Positions 23,890 to 37,370 of a DNA stretch of 64,000 nt are shown here, piece by piece. A program made the translations under genes and the position numbers. A model generated the notes under the pieces. The model made no database searches, was not told the DNA's origin, and was given only the letters and a program-made list of their open reading frames with translations. Source of the DNA: Hepsetus odoe (taxonomy: Eukaryota; Chordata; Actinopteri; Characiformes; Hepsetidae); assembly GCA_017165825.1 (NCBI GenBank), contig CM029387.1, positions 16,944,240 through 17,008,239 of the forward strand, written 5' to 3'. Numbering within the stretch: position 1 is the first letter of the stretch; each line of letters begins with the position of its first letter.

Positions 23890-24067
23890 CCAGGGGTCTC
23901 ATGCTCAACTTTATTGAACATAAACAGAATTAATGTAAACAATTACCGACGCTCTGCTCTGCTCTGCCTCATTGGGACTTATAAACCCTGCCCCAATAAG
24001 GCCCACCTGTACCCCGAATGAGCACAGGTGTGCACAGTCAGAACAGAGCGCCGCCTATCATGACACT
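23890..24067 (-). mobile_element. LTR-like piece related to the 45.7-kb insertion
   Basis: On the - strand it starts TGTCATGATAGGCGGCGC, shares GGCGCTCTGTTCTGACT and GCACACCTG with the 45.7-kb insertion, and contains AATAAA. The ends are approximate. Confidence 0.4.
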
Positions 24068-24683
24068 TGAGCAAACAAACGGTCCTATTAAGTGTATAAT
24101 GCAAAAGCAGTTATGTGACACTTGATGTCAATATGGGCTAATACGAGTGACCAAAACAACCAAATTCAACTCAAAGTGCAACTGTCCTAGTAGCCCTTTC
24201 TCATTTCAGGACGAGGTGTTTTTCTGTTGTTAGTGCAGACGTTGTTGTTAGTGCAGACCATGTCAAATTAGTGAAAAGCCTGAGGGCCCTCCCTGGAGGA
24301 CACACACTCATGCACTGGGCCTGACTGCGGTCATACCAGCAACACTCTGCATTAGAGAGCACTCCTAATTAATTGACATTTTGGTCGACAGGGAAAGAGT
24401 CCAGATTACATTAAGAAAAACATGCTAGCAATTAAAAGAGCTGGCACTTCAAGCAAAACAGCCCACTTTCCCTCAGCAGCAAAGTTAAGCACACTGGAAA
24501 GCATCTCTATTCGTTAAAAGATGCTGGTTACTGACTTCCTATATACTGGTATATAGTATGTACCACAGGCACTGTATGGAGAAGTTTAGCTCATTAGTTT
24601 GAGCATAAAGAATCAAAAAGAATTGCACCCCGATGAAATGGTAGTTGGTTAAAATGCGTAATTTATGATTAGGCCTTTGTTAA

Positions 24684-24835
24684 GTCAAGTCAATTCAGTT
24701 TTATTTATACAACACTTTTCCGAGCCCCAATGGAGTAAGCCGAGGTCGACAGAGACTAAATTCCCTAAAACAGGAGGAAGAAACCTTTGGAGGAACCAAG
24801 ACTCAAAAGGGGAACCCATCCTTCTCTGATCAGCA
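24684..24835 (+). repeat. Unclassified teleost interspersed repeat
   Basis: The AGTTTTATTTATACAACACT start and GGAGGAACCAAGACTCAAAA core are familiar from many fish genomes. It has no open frame or tRNA head. Confidence 0.5.
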
Positions 24836-26859
24836 ACAAATAATCAAGAAAGAAAAGAAAGTGTGTGTTTTTAAAGGAATAGATTTATCAATGAATTCCG
24901 GTAAAAGTATGGGTTACTGTAAAAGAAGTTCAGTTAGCTAATAGTGGTTCTGTTGAGTCAGTGGAGCTTTTGTTAGTCTTAGTTGGTGGCAGCAGCTCAT
25001 GCTGATGATGCAGTATTATGCAGCTATTCTGAAGTAAAGGTGAGGAGAGGAACCTGATGATAGTCAGTTTGCTTGAGAAGTATGTCTAATGTCCTTGAAA
25101 AACATAAAATTTTTTGCTGTAACTTTAAAATTATTCCAGTACTGCTAGTTCAGTTAAGGCCCAAGGATCACAAATTTGGTTCTGTGAAGTATAATACAGC
25201 ATAAAGTGTACATATGTAAATAAAAGAAGATAAAGTGTCTAATAAAGTGTTTTCATATTTCCATAAACAAAAGTGATGGTTTATATTAGTTTAATTTAAT
25301 ATTTTCAATTACCTAACCAGATTTTATTATTCACATATATTCTTATATACAGCTTGAGTATTCTTCATTATTTGTCATACTTTGTTTCATATAGTTTTAC
25401 TGTAATTGTAGCATTTGATTATGGTTCATATTATTTAATAAATGATCTCCAAAGTCCTTGCTTTTGTACTTTTATATTAGCTTCTGCTTGAATTGCCTCC
25501 TGTTTTCAGAGAGGATATTAAAAGCAGTAATGTGCACTCAGTTTCATTACAATATCTTCAGCATCCTTTTCATATTCAATCTTTAATTGCTGGAATCGTT
25601 CCTCTGAAGTCTTGCTGTATTTTGAGGCCTTGCCCGTGGGCTTGATGAAATTAAAATGTGAACCCTCCTAACAGCATCATAGAGGATGAACAGTGTGTAT
25701 AAAACACACAAAAAAGACTAATTTCAGCCAGTAATGATCTGGCCTGGTAAATAGGTAATGACCCTAGTGTATTCACAATGGAACTTGAGCATAAATTCAC
25801 TACATTATGTTGATATACCTGTTTGCTAGTGTGTAAAATAAAATAACAAGTTGTGTGACCTTTTTCATGGTTTAGAAAAGCTGATAAAAAAGTCAATAAT
25901 AAAAAATAAACAAAACTGTTCTAAATAGAGATTTAAAAATGATTGATTTGGACGAAATGCCAAAGGAAGACGATGTATGAATGCATTTAATTCTGTTTAT
26001 ATGCATTGGTACTAGTGTAGTAAAAGCAAGATTTTTTTCCATGACCATAACAAATATTTCTTTCATGTCTGAAAGAAAGAAGATATATCAGTTTTAAACA
26101 TTTAGATACAGATCAGGTTTGAAGAAATGCCATAAATCAGAAGTCCATCTTGGTGAAAAAAGGCATTCATTAGATGCTTCCACTTTTGAAGGTGTTTGAG
26201 ATTCACACTTGCAGGCAGGAATAAATGTGTGGTCTCATTAATTTTACGCATCCCCTGCGGAGGCTCTTCCAGAGGAGCGCTAAAGCACCCAGCTTGGCCC
26301 AGCTAGAGCCCACACACACTTTAAAAACCATCCCACTTTCTGAAACCTTTGAGTCGGTCCTCTGTAACAGGCTTCAATTCATTATTGATTAGTCTAGATT
26401 TCTCCATGGAGTATGTTTTCCAGGGTCATTCCAGTGTGCTCGTAACGTATGGCACTGCTTGACAATGAGCAGAAGATAAGGATCATGAGTGAGAAGAAGA
26501 CGGCTCTTCAGGCTCAGGCTTATTGACTTAATGAGAAGAAAGACAAAGGCTACAAAACAGGAACCAGCAGATGCGCTTATTTATTATTTACGCCCAGTCA
26601 CTGACATCCTTTAGAGAGAGATTCTCAGAGCTGTTGGCATCAAGGTCTACAGCTTAGCAGATGAGCTTCCACTGAGGGGGGCCGCCATTGAGAATGGGGC
26701 ATGATGGAAACAACACACACAGAGAAATATTGCACTCTGGTCACCAGTGCAATTAATAGAAAAACTGATAAAGACTGCATAAAGTCTTGGTAAACTCAGA
26801 AAACGCTATAATATGAGGTTATGTTTTTTGCTTAACTGTGCTATTTTAATGAGATGTGT
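24836..26859. other. Gene desert, part 3
   Basis: No exon. Positions 26220-26480 and 26520-26720 are unique and moderately GC-rich; regulatory use is a guess from their composition. Confidence 0.45.
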
Positions 26860-27005
26860 GTTGTATAGAGTATAATGTTAACAGTAAATACAGTGCGCTA
26901 TGCTGTGTTTATTGTATAGCGTATATTGTATGCTATATACTAAAAAAGGGTATAGTGTGTGTACTATATGCTACGAAAAGTGTTTGCAGAACAGTGTATG
27001 TTAAA
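26860..27005. repeat. Degenerate TATAGTGTATA-type tandem sequence, left part
   Basis: Loose repeats of GTATAGTGT / ATATGCTA type continue on the other side of the MITE at 27553-27720, so the MITE split one array. Confidence 0.55.
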
Positions 27006-27553
27006 TACAGTACTGTGCAAAAGTTTTAGGCAGGTGTGAAAAAGTGCTGTAAATAAAGAATGCTTAAGTGTTAATCATTTATTTTCATCAATCAACAAAA
27101 TGCACTGAATGAACAAAAGAGAAATCTAAATCAAATCAATATTTGGTGTGACCACCCTATGCCTTCAAAACAGCATCAATTCTTCTAGGTACACTTGCAC
27201 ACAGTTTTTGAAGGAGCTCGGCTGGTCGGTTGTTCCAGACATGACTGTGTTTCAACCTCCGTGTGACATTGATGATCATCAGCACCTGTCTGGTAAAACT
27301 GGTTGATCATACAGCGACTATAATCCTACACAATCCCTGACTTTGTGCAAGAGTACCTAGAAGAACTGATGCTGGTTTGAAGGTAAAAGGTAGTAACACC
27401 AAATATTGATTTGATTTAGATTTTTCTTTTGCTCGCTCACTTTGCATTTTGTAAATTGATCAAAATAAACAATCATTATTTATATTTCTGAAAGCGTTCT
27501 TTGTTTACAGCATTTTTTCACACATGCCTAAAACTTTTGCACAGTACTGTGTA
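27006..27553. mobile_element. Tc1-type MITE with long inverted arms
   Basis: Both ends read CAGTACTGTGCAAAAGTTTT inward from TA-rich flanks. The arms stay complementary for about 200 bases; the internal AATCAAATCAATATTTGGTG of the left arm recurs inverted on the right. No transposase frame. It interrupts a TATAGTGTATA-type tandem repeat. Confidence 0.8.
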
Positions 27554-27720
27554 TGTAAGTTATATAATATATAGAGTATATAGTATAGAAGGTATGCTGT
27601 GTAGTGTATATAAAATATATAGTGTATAGTGTTTAATGTATTGAATACTGTATACTATGTACTGGGCAGTGCATACCGTTCAGAGCGTACTGTTTGTTAT
27701 ATAGAGTTTAATACATATAT

Positions 27721-29654
27721 TCTGAGTAATATTAAATTGTTTGCAAAATACTGTATCCACCTTTTTCATTTACCCCATTATGGTTTGAGTGGCTAATGTA
27801 TGTGTGTAAACAGACAAACTCTGTAAGCTAATAAATGCAAATGTGAGAATGCATTTCAAATTTATATAATTTCGGTTGCTTGGATGACTGAGTTGGCACA
27901 AGTCCCCTGACATTTGTCTAGTTGGTTGCTGACACTGATAAATTCAAATTCATAGGGTCTCTTTAGAGACAACATGTCAGTCTTCTTATTATCAGAACTC
28001 AGTACCCTATTCATCTTATGTGTCAGCCAGGTCACAATATACTTCTACAAGGAAGGTGCCCTTGACTCATCCTGAGCCCTGCCAGCTTTCTTTTTAAACT
28101 GTGCATGACAAACCAGAAAATGCAATTCTGTCAGGTCCCATCAGGCTTTGGTTGGGTAGCAGAACTCTAGTACTGTTTCATTTATCAGTTAAAAACCTGG
28201 TAGTGTTTAAACCCTGTTTAATTTGGGCCTAGTTATACAATACACTAGAAATTATGCATATTTTAAGTGAAAGTGAAGTGAAAGTGACTGTTCTTGTCAT
28301 TGTGAAACGCAGCATAGCATAGCACAACACAACGGAATTCAACCTCTGCATTTCACCCATACACACACGCACAGCAGGGGGCAGCTATTTAAAGCACCTG
28401 GGGGGCAGTGACCTTGCTCAAGGGTACAAGACCTACTGGTCTTGGATTTGAACCCACAACCTTCTGACCCTGGGGCCAACTCCCTAACCACTAGACCACT
28501 GCTAAAAATATTTTGCATTTATTTTTATGGGATATCCATTTGCTTTCAACATCAGCGTTAACAACTATAGCATAGCAATTATGGCTTTTAGCAGAGACTC
28601 TTACCCAGATCAACATAAATGTGCTTCAAAGTCCACATCTCTTTTTTATTCTTGTAAACTAGGTTAAAATCAAATCAAGTCAACTGTTTGCAAGGTAAGT
28701 AACATAGTCATAAACCCTTTCATTGACAAGTCAAAGAAGTCATTGTCTACACAACATTTAACTCAAAAATTAAAAGGTAAGGTTTCTCTTTAGTAGATAT
28801 CTAAAACATATCTATAACAGGCAGCAGAAAAATGAAGCATGCAGGGGGTCAATCCACTGCAACTGAACTACAGTGTGTCTGTAATGCTCACATAACCTCA
28901 AAAAGTTGCATTTCACTTTGCTGTTAAAAGGTGTTTTAAAAGTGCCAGCCTATAAAATGTGGAGCAAAGACTTTTGGCACAAATTGGACATCAATTTTAT
29001 GACGACACAGTGTACATTCAATTGGGTGCTCAGAATATCACAGCAGATGGGCTCTGTGAAATTGCTCTAGAAGGAGAGAAAGTAAAGGAGGAAAGTCAAT
29101 ATGGTCCTGCCAAGGGTTTTTTCTTTTCTTTTTTTTTTTTGATCAAAAACAATTGTCTGTCAATGAGCCAGTATGCAAATGATACTGCTGAATTTAAACG
29201 ACCCATTAAAAGAGCCATAAACTGTAATGACCTACCAAGACAAAGGAGGGAGGATGAAGGGCTTGGTCATTAATCTGCTGCAGAGGAGGGCAGAGCAAAA
29301 TCTGATCAGAAGACTGAGATGCATGGATGCTAATAAGACGCAACAGGGCCGTGCATAAATTCACAGAGTGGAATAAATCAAATAAGTAGAAAATATTTAT
29401 TTTAACCCCTAAAATCCCTCCAGAGTAGTTCAGTTTTTCACTCTTTAGTTTTTCACACATAATTGCATAACTTGCATTTTTTACATTCATAGAATGAATT
29501 ATACATTTTGAATGTTTCGGCAACCACAAGTGTTTTTGGATGTTTAAAATGTTTCAGTTGAATTTAACATACATTTTGTGTGTCATTCTTAGAAAACTGG
29601 ACAAGCTCCTACACTCATCCTTGCACTGAAAAAACCCACCAGGTATCAGAGCAG
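27721..29654. other. Gene desert, part 4
   Basis: Apart from the SINE at 28.27-28.5 kb, nothing was recognised. The 104-codon frame at 28959-29273 runs into a poly-F stretch from a T-run and is not supported as a gene. Confidence 0.5.
28265..28503 (-). mobile_element. tRNA-SINE with CACTTTCACTT end, full length
   Basis: It starts AAGTGAAAGTGACTGTTCTT in + orientation and ends at the complementary tRNA head CCTAACCACTAGACCACTGC. Confidence 0.83.
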
Positions 29655-29775
29655 TGGGCTGCAACACCTGTGCCCAAATTTGCCTACATTTTTCCTACTG
29701 GTCCGAGGGACTGAACCAGCTATATTTTGGTCGCAAGCCCGCTTTACAAACCATTAGGCCACGGCCCCTCAAAGG
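29655..29775 (-). mobile_element. Worn tRNA-derived SINE head
   Basis: In + orientation it ends CAAACCATTAGGCCACGGCC, complement of an A-box head, with a B-box complement GACTGAACCAGC upstream. Confidence 0.5.
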
Positions 29776-32700
29776 TAGCTCATTTGCAGCTAACATTATG
29801 GAGTATTTAAAGTTAACTGCATAGCTGTGAATACAGAGCTGTTCACATTTCCAGTTCTAGGACCAATTTGTAACCTGTACAGATAAATGTCAGAGTGAGA
29901 AATGGGAACTTAGCAGTTTAGAGAGGTGTTGGCGCTGCAGCACTGGGGCACATTCGGTGAATTAACCTGTCTTCTGTTGTGTAACGGAGATTGATGTTAG
30001 GGATCCAGGTGTATGAGAGGCGCAGATCAACCAAGCAGCTAATTATGACCTAATTATAATCCCAATGTAAGTGTTGTGCCTTCCCCAGATATATCTCTGC
30101 CTTAGCAGTCAGCAGTCTTACTTCTGGACCTTGCAGCCTAGTTGTTGATTAAGCAGCTTTAGACTGTGGAAATGCAGGGCCCGCTGATTGTTTCGTGATA
30201 ATCTCTTAAGTAAAGATGATATAAAAGCTCAGCGCCATTGCTTTTCTTAGGTCTCTATTGCTAAACCCCTGCACCAATGTGTTCACAAGCTTAGGGGAAG
30301 AAGCAGGATTAGCCCACTTCCTCTGGGAGCTAAATGCCCTGGCTGGGAGCTTGCTGGGAGCTTTTTTTTTCTAGAAAGCATGCTGTCCCTTTCTCTTGCA
30401 AAGGGCAACTCAACATGGGTCTCCAGGACCTGGGCTGAATTTGGAGCTGTGTGCGTTGTGTGTAGGGGTCACAGATTGGGTGAGTTCTGCTAGCTCAGCG
30501 TGGCTTCAGTGCAGGGGAATGGACATCAAAGGGCTCCATAAGAGAGAGGAGAGGAGACACTGCTATCAACCATCTGAAAACACAGGACTGCGGGCATGCA
30601 CACACACTCCACACACGATTCCCACTGGCACAGTGAGCTTCTTGCATAGATAGAGCAAAAGGTTCAGAAATTTCTTTCCATTTTTGAATCTCAAAAGAAA
30701 AAACGTCCTGCTATCTCAAATTTAAGCATTAAAGCAAAATAAATAAATAAATAAATAAATAAGCAATCATTATTGATATTTCTGAAAGCATTCTTTGTTT
30801 ACAGCATTTTTTCACACCTGCCTAAAACTTTTGCACAGTACTGTATATATCATCATAGTTGGTAGTTACACCTTCATTAAACCAGAGATAAAGCTGGATT
30901 CTCTGATATGTTTAAAAAACATATTAGTGCTCCATTTATATCAGGAGAGCCCCCAGAGCTTTGTCACTGTAGCTGACATAAATATACTGCCAACTTTTTT
31001 TGGTGCGTTGGCAGCCTCCATGACCCGAATGCAGCATTCATGTCTCAATTTTGTTAATACCCTTTGCTTATATGGTTTTTTCTCATTAATAGCCCATCAA
31101 GTCTTAATGTGTCAAAAAATCTGGGAAAGATATTTACACTCAACCATCCAAACTGGGGTCTTTACTTGCAAAATGGAGGAGGACCAGTTCAGAAATGGAT
31201 GCAGTGTCAATCTTTACTTCTAAGAAAAGTGCAATTTAATCTATAATCTTCAGACATTTTGGCTGTTTAACCTGATATAGAACAATGTTATTTGTTAAGA
31301 AATGGACTTCAATTCCTTCAAGAAGCAGCTGAGAAATACATTTGTGTCAAACATCTTTAGAAATGCTCTGACAGCAAAGCACCTGAACATGGCATATTTG
31401 TAATTCTGACCTCACGCACGAGAAGTTGAATCTTGCGAGCAGCACGTGAAGGCAGCAGGAGTCCCTGTAGAACATAATGCAGATGAAAGAAAACAGCTAA
31501 ATCATTTTTAAATGATTTAAAAAAACATTAAAAAATCCAAAACTCTTTCTCCGGTAGTTCACGGTTAATTCAACATAAAAACTATAGATAATCAAAGATG
31601 ATGAAAATGGTACCAGACAGGAACAGTTTTAATGATGCTCATAGCAAAACCAAAGCAGACTTCAGACTCTATGGTTTTACACCGAACTATGACTCTAAAT
31701 AGTCTCTGACTAATAGCAGTTCTCAGTGCTGGATCCCTATAGACAGGGTGATTTACACTAGGCTGGAGTTGAGAGTGTATGTTGGGAAAAGTAGCCCTCA
31801 GAGCCCAAGAACTTTCATTAACACAGCAGGACCATTCTCTCGTACTGCTCCTACATTTCACTTCCCCCGTCTTGCAGCATAGATGCTAACACACTAACAG
31901 CTGATCTTCCCTCGGCTTTGAGTCATCACTGCCACCTGATCCAACGCATGAAGACAACTCAGGAGATAAAGAAGTTAGAGGTCAAAAAAGAACAGTAAAA
32001 GCATAAGACATGTACATGATGCCCCAAGACAGTCAGGATGTTCATGACAATGAGTCCAAATATCTGCGTTTAATAACATATTTGATGTTTCTAAAAGGAT
32101 GAAGCTGTAGATTGCTCCAAAAGGACTAAGGAAGCTGTATATCATTCATCCCTGTCATATTTAAACTACTGTATTTCATCCACGTCTCATCTTATATGTT
32201 ACATCACATTCAAAACCAAATTTCCTTTGCACAATAAAAAAAATGGACAATGTCCCGCAAAAAAAAAAAATTGTCTGTTCTGAAAATGCAGTAGCAGAAA
32301 GTAAAAATTTGTGCTAAAATGTAAGGAATTTTTTTTATTATCATTTACTCAAGCAATGAACAGATACTTGAAAGTGTTTGTACTTCATTACTACCCATTT
32401 CTAATAGTAAATACATTAATTTGTATTAAAACCATTTTGAGAAGCCAGGTGTCCCCGAGACATTTGACAAGCTGTGAAATTTTTTTGGAATCTGCATGCC
32501 AGGTTCATAGTATTAGGTGGAATGTCTGTTCTGTGCACAAACAATCATGCTATATATGTGTGTATCTGGCTCACTTCATGCCACTACTACATTCAGGCAA
32601 CATACAACACTTGAAGTTCATGTCCATAGGACATTGGTTTGATGTGTTTGCACTGTAAGGGGCTTTAGTGTGACTGAAAGAGCGGTGAACTATGTGTGTG

Positions 32701-33734
32701 GCAACTTATAAACTCTGAATGCAAATCAAAAGCTAAAGAAGCTGCAGTAAAATATCATTGCTCTACTTGTTTTCAATTGAAAATTGAGAAACGTCTTGCT
32801 GTTATGGGGGCACATTCAGTTTCACGCATCCTGGGATGATCCGCCAATCAGTGCCAAAAAAAAAAGGGTAATCAGCATTGCTGTGTAAGCTGAGATGCAA
32901 AATATTTCCAAAATAATGCTCATGCTTAAGACCAGTTGCCAAGGATAGAATGAGATGCCCTTAGCTTTCTGAAAGAAAGAGTGGGAATTCTGAAGAATTT
33001 TTATCTGCGTCTCCCCCTAAAGGCCAAAATTGTGTTTAGTGACCGAGCAGTTGCGTGTCCTGTTTGAGTCATGGACTCACTCTTCATCATCTGTGGGAAA
33101 AAGAAAGGTCAGGGGAGGAATTTTGACAGCTTTTGGGCTCTGGGCCATGTTTACCTCCAAAAGCAGGCTGAGAGACACAAGCAGAACTCATAAACCATGC
33201 GGTACAAAAAAAAGAAATGTCTTTGAATGTCTGTTAACAGACCTACATTCACATTGACATTGGCAATACACAGTAGCAAAAAATGATAGAATAGATGAAC
33301 TCCAAAACCAAGACTTCCAAAGAAATATACAGTTTTCTCCTTATACCATAGATGTAATTAAAAAAGTGGTGGATCCAGGCCCACTTCTACAGAGGGGCAA
33401 ATGATGCCATCATCCCCATGACTTGATTTTCCTGCTCTGACAGTTTCTTTGACATAGTGACTATGTTTTTTGCTTGCACCCATAAAAATAGCCAAACAGC
33501 TTGAAGATGTTTATTTTCAAACTGTTAGCATTCCAATAGTTTTATTTTAGTATGCATCAAATCATACCCACCTCATGGCTATGTGAATAAAATGTCCTCT
33601 TGATCAGCTTGCACATGATGTACTCTCTCAGTACAACTTCCGCTATAAAGGCCAATTGTCCAGTTGTAATTTAGCTTTGAATAATACACTGTAGAGCTGT
33701 GCTAGAGAAATGTATAAATTGAATACTCCATCTA
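29776..33734. other. Gene desert, part 5
   Basis: No exon. Positions 29985-30260 are unique, with two TAATTA-type homeodomain cores (CAGCTAATTATGACCTAATT), a plausible enhancer block. An MITE end lies at 30.77 kb. The 142-codon frame at 30795-31223 begins inside that MITE end and has no recognised match. Confidence 0.45.
30765..30848. mobile_element. Terminal fragment of the 27-kb MITE family
   Basis: TTCTTTGTTTACAGCATTTT, TCACACCTGCC and CTTTTGCACAGTACTG repeat the right end of the 27-kb element. Only this end remains. It is preceded by an (AAAT)n run. Confidence 0.75.
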
Positions 33735-33850
33735 GCCATCTGTTATCTAAGCTGCTTATTCTAACCAGGGTGGTGGGAGGTACTGGAGCCTATTCCAGTG
33801 CTCATTGGGCAAAGAATGGAGTAACACCCCAGACCTCATCTGTCACAGAT
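33735..33850 (-). mobile_element. SINE tail fragment, same family as at 56.6 kb
   Basis: GGTGGTGGGAGGTACTGGAG, CCTATTCCAGTGCTCATTGG and the following AACACCCCAGACC match the tail half. The rest is lost. Confidence 0.6.
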
Positions 33851-36800
33851 ATTGAATTCTTGAATCACCTATTTTGACTACTTTCTGAAGTCAGCAACAC
33901 AAGGAAATGTGTGGGATCTGGATCAAACCTGTGTGTCAAACTGCATTACCTATTAAACCCATCAAAATCCAAAAAATGTGGCTATATTTGAAGGACCATT
34001 TGCTGCTCATTAGATTCAGTGTAATACTCCTGAAAATAACTCACATGATGGACTTGAAAGCTTGCCAAAGAAAGCAGCAGTAGCTTAGAGGATGATGCTA
34101 CTGTGTGTTTTTTTATAACATGTTTTTATTATAGGCATTTTTGATAATGCTCTGAATTGCACCCCTCAGACTGAATACATTTTCATTCAGGTCATCTGGG
34201 TAAATGACTTGACTCATATAATCACATCCTAGTCAGGATTTCATATCCCTCCTTATTCATTCTGTCCTGGCAATAGCTCTTGATGTAACTACTGGTGAAA
34301 GGACAAATCACTCAGGGGACCCTCGTATTAATACTGAAACACTTATACATTCAATATTAGCACTTTCACCACTTTAAAAGCATACTTTACTTTATGGAAT
34401 ATAATATATTCATTATCTATATGAATATATTATATTAAATATTATATATATATATTAAAATAGCATTGTTAATGACCTAACAAAAGGAAATAAACAGATA
34501 ACATTAACAAATGGAAAACAACTGGAAAGAGTCCACCATCAGAAACCACATAAGCAGTTCTATTAACAACTCAACAGGCAAGTGTATGATTTACTCTCTA
34601 TATTATCTCAAGGGTTACATAGTGTAAAACTAAAGAATAAAACTTTGGACATCAAACATCATCTAGGCTGTTTATTGTAAGTAGTGCTATTTTTGTGCGG
34701 ACTAGACACCCACATCGTTCCCGTAGCTCTTCCAAACTGCGTCTCTCCTCCAAAGAGTGCTGTCCTGGCGGTTTTTAATTGTGCCCATGGTGATAATCTT
34801 CCTTACTTTCATGCAGATTTCAAGCCATGCCTCTGTTACAACATCAAGCGCTAAATGTTCAGAGCCTCAAAGGCCCACAGTTTTAGCAGAGGATGATATA
34901 ACATACATAAAAACCCTGCTATGCTGTCCTGCCCAATAAAGTACCGCTTAGCAATGCAGTGGTACACCATATGACTGGACTTTGGCTTTAAATCATAAAT
35001 GTGTTTTGGCATTCATGATTAGGAATCCCTCACTGTTCTGCTGATAATGTTCTCAGTGGAAGAAATGATAACAGCGTCCCTCTTACTTCAGATCCTGAAA
35101 TGACTAACCAGTCGGTTGGCCATCTGCAAGGTTGTATATTAAACTCGTGCTCAAGTTTTTTCTTTCAAGATTGCTGGCCTACTGTGCAATGCTGGGACTA
35201 GAAAGTGAGATTCATGAGATATGAAGCATGATTTATGTTACTATGAGATTTGTTTTTCTGTTCGCCTCAGACAAGCTAAATTATTGAAGTATTGCAGTGA
35301 ACTTTCTCATTTAATATTGTTCTTTGAATTGTGCTTATTATTATTAATTAATATTATTAAACTAACATGGTAATAAAGTTTTGATTTCAGGTCAACCTTT
35401 TAGCAGAGCCTTTGTAAAGTATATTACATAAATTAACATTGTTTCAGATCCAATTAATCACTGTCCAACTTCTCACTGCTCTCTTGAAACATGTAAACGA
35501 TTACATGAGTAAAAGATTGACCTGTAAATGTAGCTAATCATTTTTATAGGCTCACCAAATATGTGCTCTTAATAAAGCAAATCATTGTTTTCAGTCCCAC
35601 AAATCACCAAGTAGACCATTACACAGTACTGTAAAAGTGAAGTGAAAGTGACTATTTGTCATTGTGAAATACAGCACAGCACACAGTGAACCACAACAAA
35701 ATGCATTCTCTGTCCAGACACACACATGCAATAGGGGGCAGCTATGTCCAACTCCTGGGGAGCAGTGACAGGGACAGTACCTTGTTCAAAGGCACCTAAG
35801 GGCAACCTGCTGGTCCAGAATTCGAATTCATGACCTTCCAATCTGGGGCTCTGTTCCCTAACCACCAGGCCACTAAATCCAACAAGTTATTGTTCTTACA
35901 TTTAGATCCAGCCAATTACTGCTGTAGATCCAAGTAATGATTGTTGTAGACCTAGATGATCATTTTCCAAGAACCCTGTAATTATGGTTTTATATCTAAG
36001 TAATCATTGTCTAAGATCCTGCTTAATTCAGTTATAAGTGTAGCTAGTCTCAACCACAGAACTAGCTAATCACAGTCATAGATCAAGCTTATCCTAGGAT
36101 ATCTAACTAAACTAAACATTGTCACTGTGGTGTAGAACATGGTATAGTTAAAGTAAATCTATGGGTTTCAACCCCTAAAACTATTGGAGTTAAACTCTGC
36201 AGGAAAGTTAATCCTTTCAACAAAAAAACCTACATGGGGATGAAAAAAGCAGTCTGGTAGTTCTCCAAGAGCAGGGTTTGGCACTCCTGCCTTAGGGACA
36301 CTCATATGGTGTCCAGTTCTTTCTGTTCTGTGCCCATCTTCATCTCAGTAGGAGAGGGAAATTTTTATCTCATCTGTCTGCTTCTAACTTTCTCTTTAAA
36401 ACAAACACACAATGCAAATTCAATGAGTGGAGACTTAGTTTATTTCAGTCTGAATATCGGGGTAATGTCTGTAGGAGTAATACATTAATTCAGAAATGAA
36501 AGTGATATACTGGTAAGGAGATTGTTATAATGAAAGTTTTGTAACTGTAACAACATCTGACTTTACTTGCTCAACAGCCTTTATGGAAGGATGCAGTTAT
36601 AACATTTATGCAGACACCTGCTCATCTAGTGTCTCTGGTTTGACCCCTCTTAACCCTTTAGTGCTGTTTTTCTGGGAAGACTAGCGTACTAGAGCTCTAG
36701 AGCTACACTCACTCTCTCAGCTTTTATTCATTTCTAGTTCTTAGTATTTGCGAGTAAACACTGATAATCTTGATAATCACATCTAAAGTTACCATTTGAT

Positions 36801-37224
36801 GAATAATTTAGAATATTTAAATTCACAAGTAATTTCACTTTCGCTGTTGATCAGTGAAAGTTTCTGTTTTACATGTGGTAATACAAGTTGATTTAATATG
36901 CGTGACAGTCAAACATTATGCCTTTGATAGTTTACACTGAATCTCACCAAAACATTGCCTCTACACTTCCTGTAGTGTACTGCTCTTCATTTTTCATTTT
37001 TCTTCATTTTTGTTCTTTTAATATAGTGATAGTTTTGTTTTTGTTTTGTTTTTTAATACACTCTTATAATGCCTTATGAACACTTATGCAAACATTTAAT
37101 ATCCCTTAAACACTTTCCTCTTGTGTGATTTTTAAATAAAAATAGAAAATCAGTAAAGCCTGTAATTTGTAGTGACCAACTAGTGTTTTTTGCACCAAAC
37201 AAACGTTAATCTGTTATCTGAGCA
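33851..37224. other. Gene desert, part 6
   Basis: A SINE at 35.64-35.87 kb and an AT palindrome near 34399-34440 (AATATATTCAT and complement) are the only structures seen. Confidence 0.5.
35636..35874 (-). mobile_element. tRNA-SINE with CACTTTCACTT end, full length
   Basis: It has the same layout as at 28.3 kb: AAGTGAAAGTGACTATTTGT to CCTAACCACCAGGCCACTAA. Confidence 0.83.
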
Positions 37225-37370
37225 ATTTATCCCAGTCAGGGTTGCAGGAGCCCATCTCAGTGCTTCTAGGGTAAAAGGCAGAGGTTTCATGCTGCACAGG
37301 TCACCCATCTATTGCGGACACACAACCACAGCCTCACCAGTTGCCCTGATGTGTATGCCTTTGGAAAGCC
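37225..37370 (-). mobile_element. SINE tail fragment, worn
   Basis: ATCCCAGTCAGGGTTGCAGG and CAGGTCACCCATCTATTGCG match the tail half of the 56.6-kb family. The remainder is weakly similar. Confidence 0.5.

Noticed and set aside
28959..29273. 104-codon frame
   Set aside because: It begins without a family resemblance and runs through a T-homopolymer (FFFSFFF).
30795..31223. 142-codon frame in the desert
   Set aside because: It starts inside a MITE end and shows no recognisable domain or splice context.
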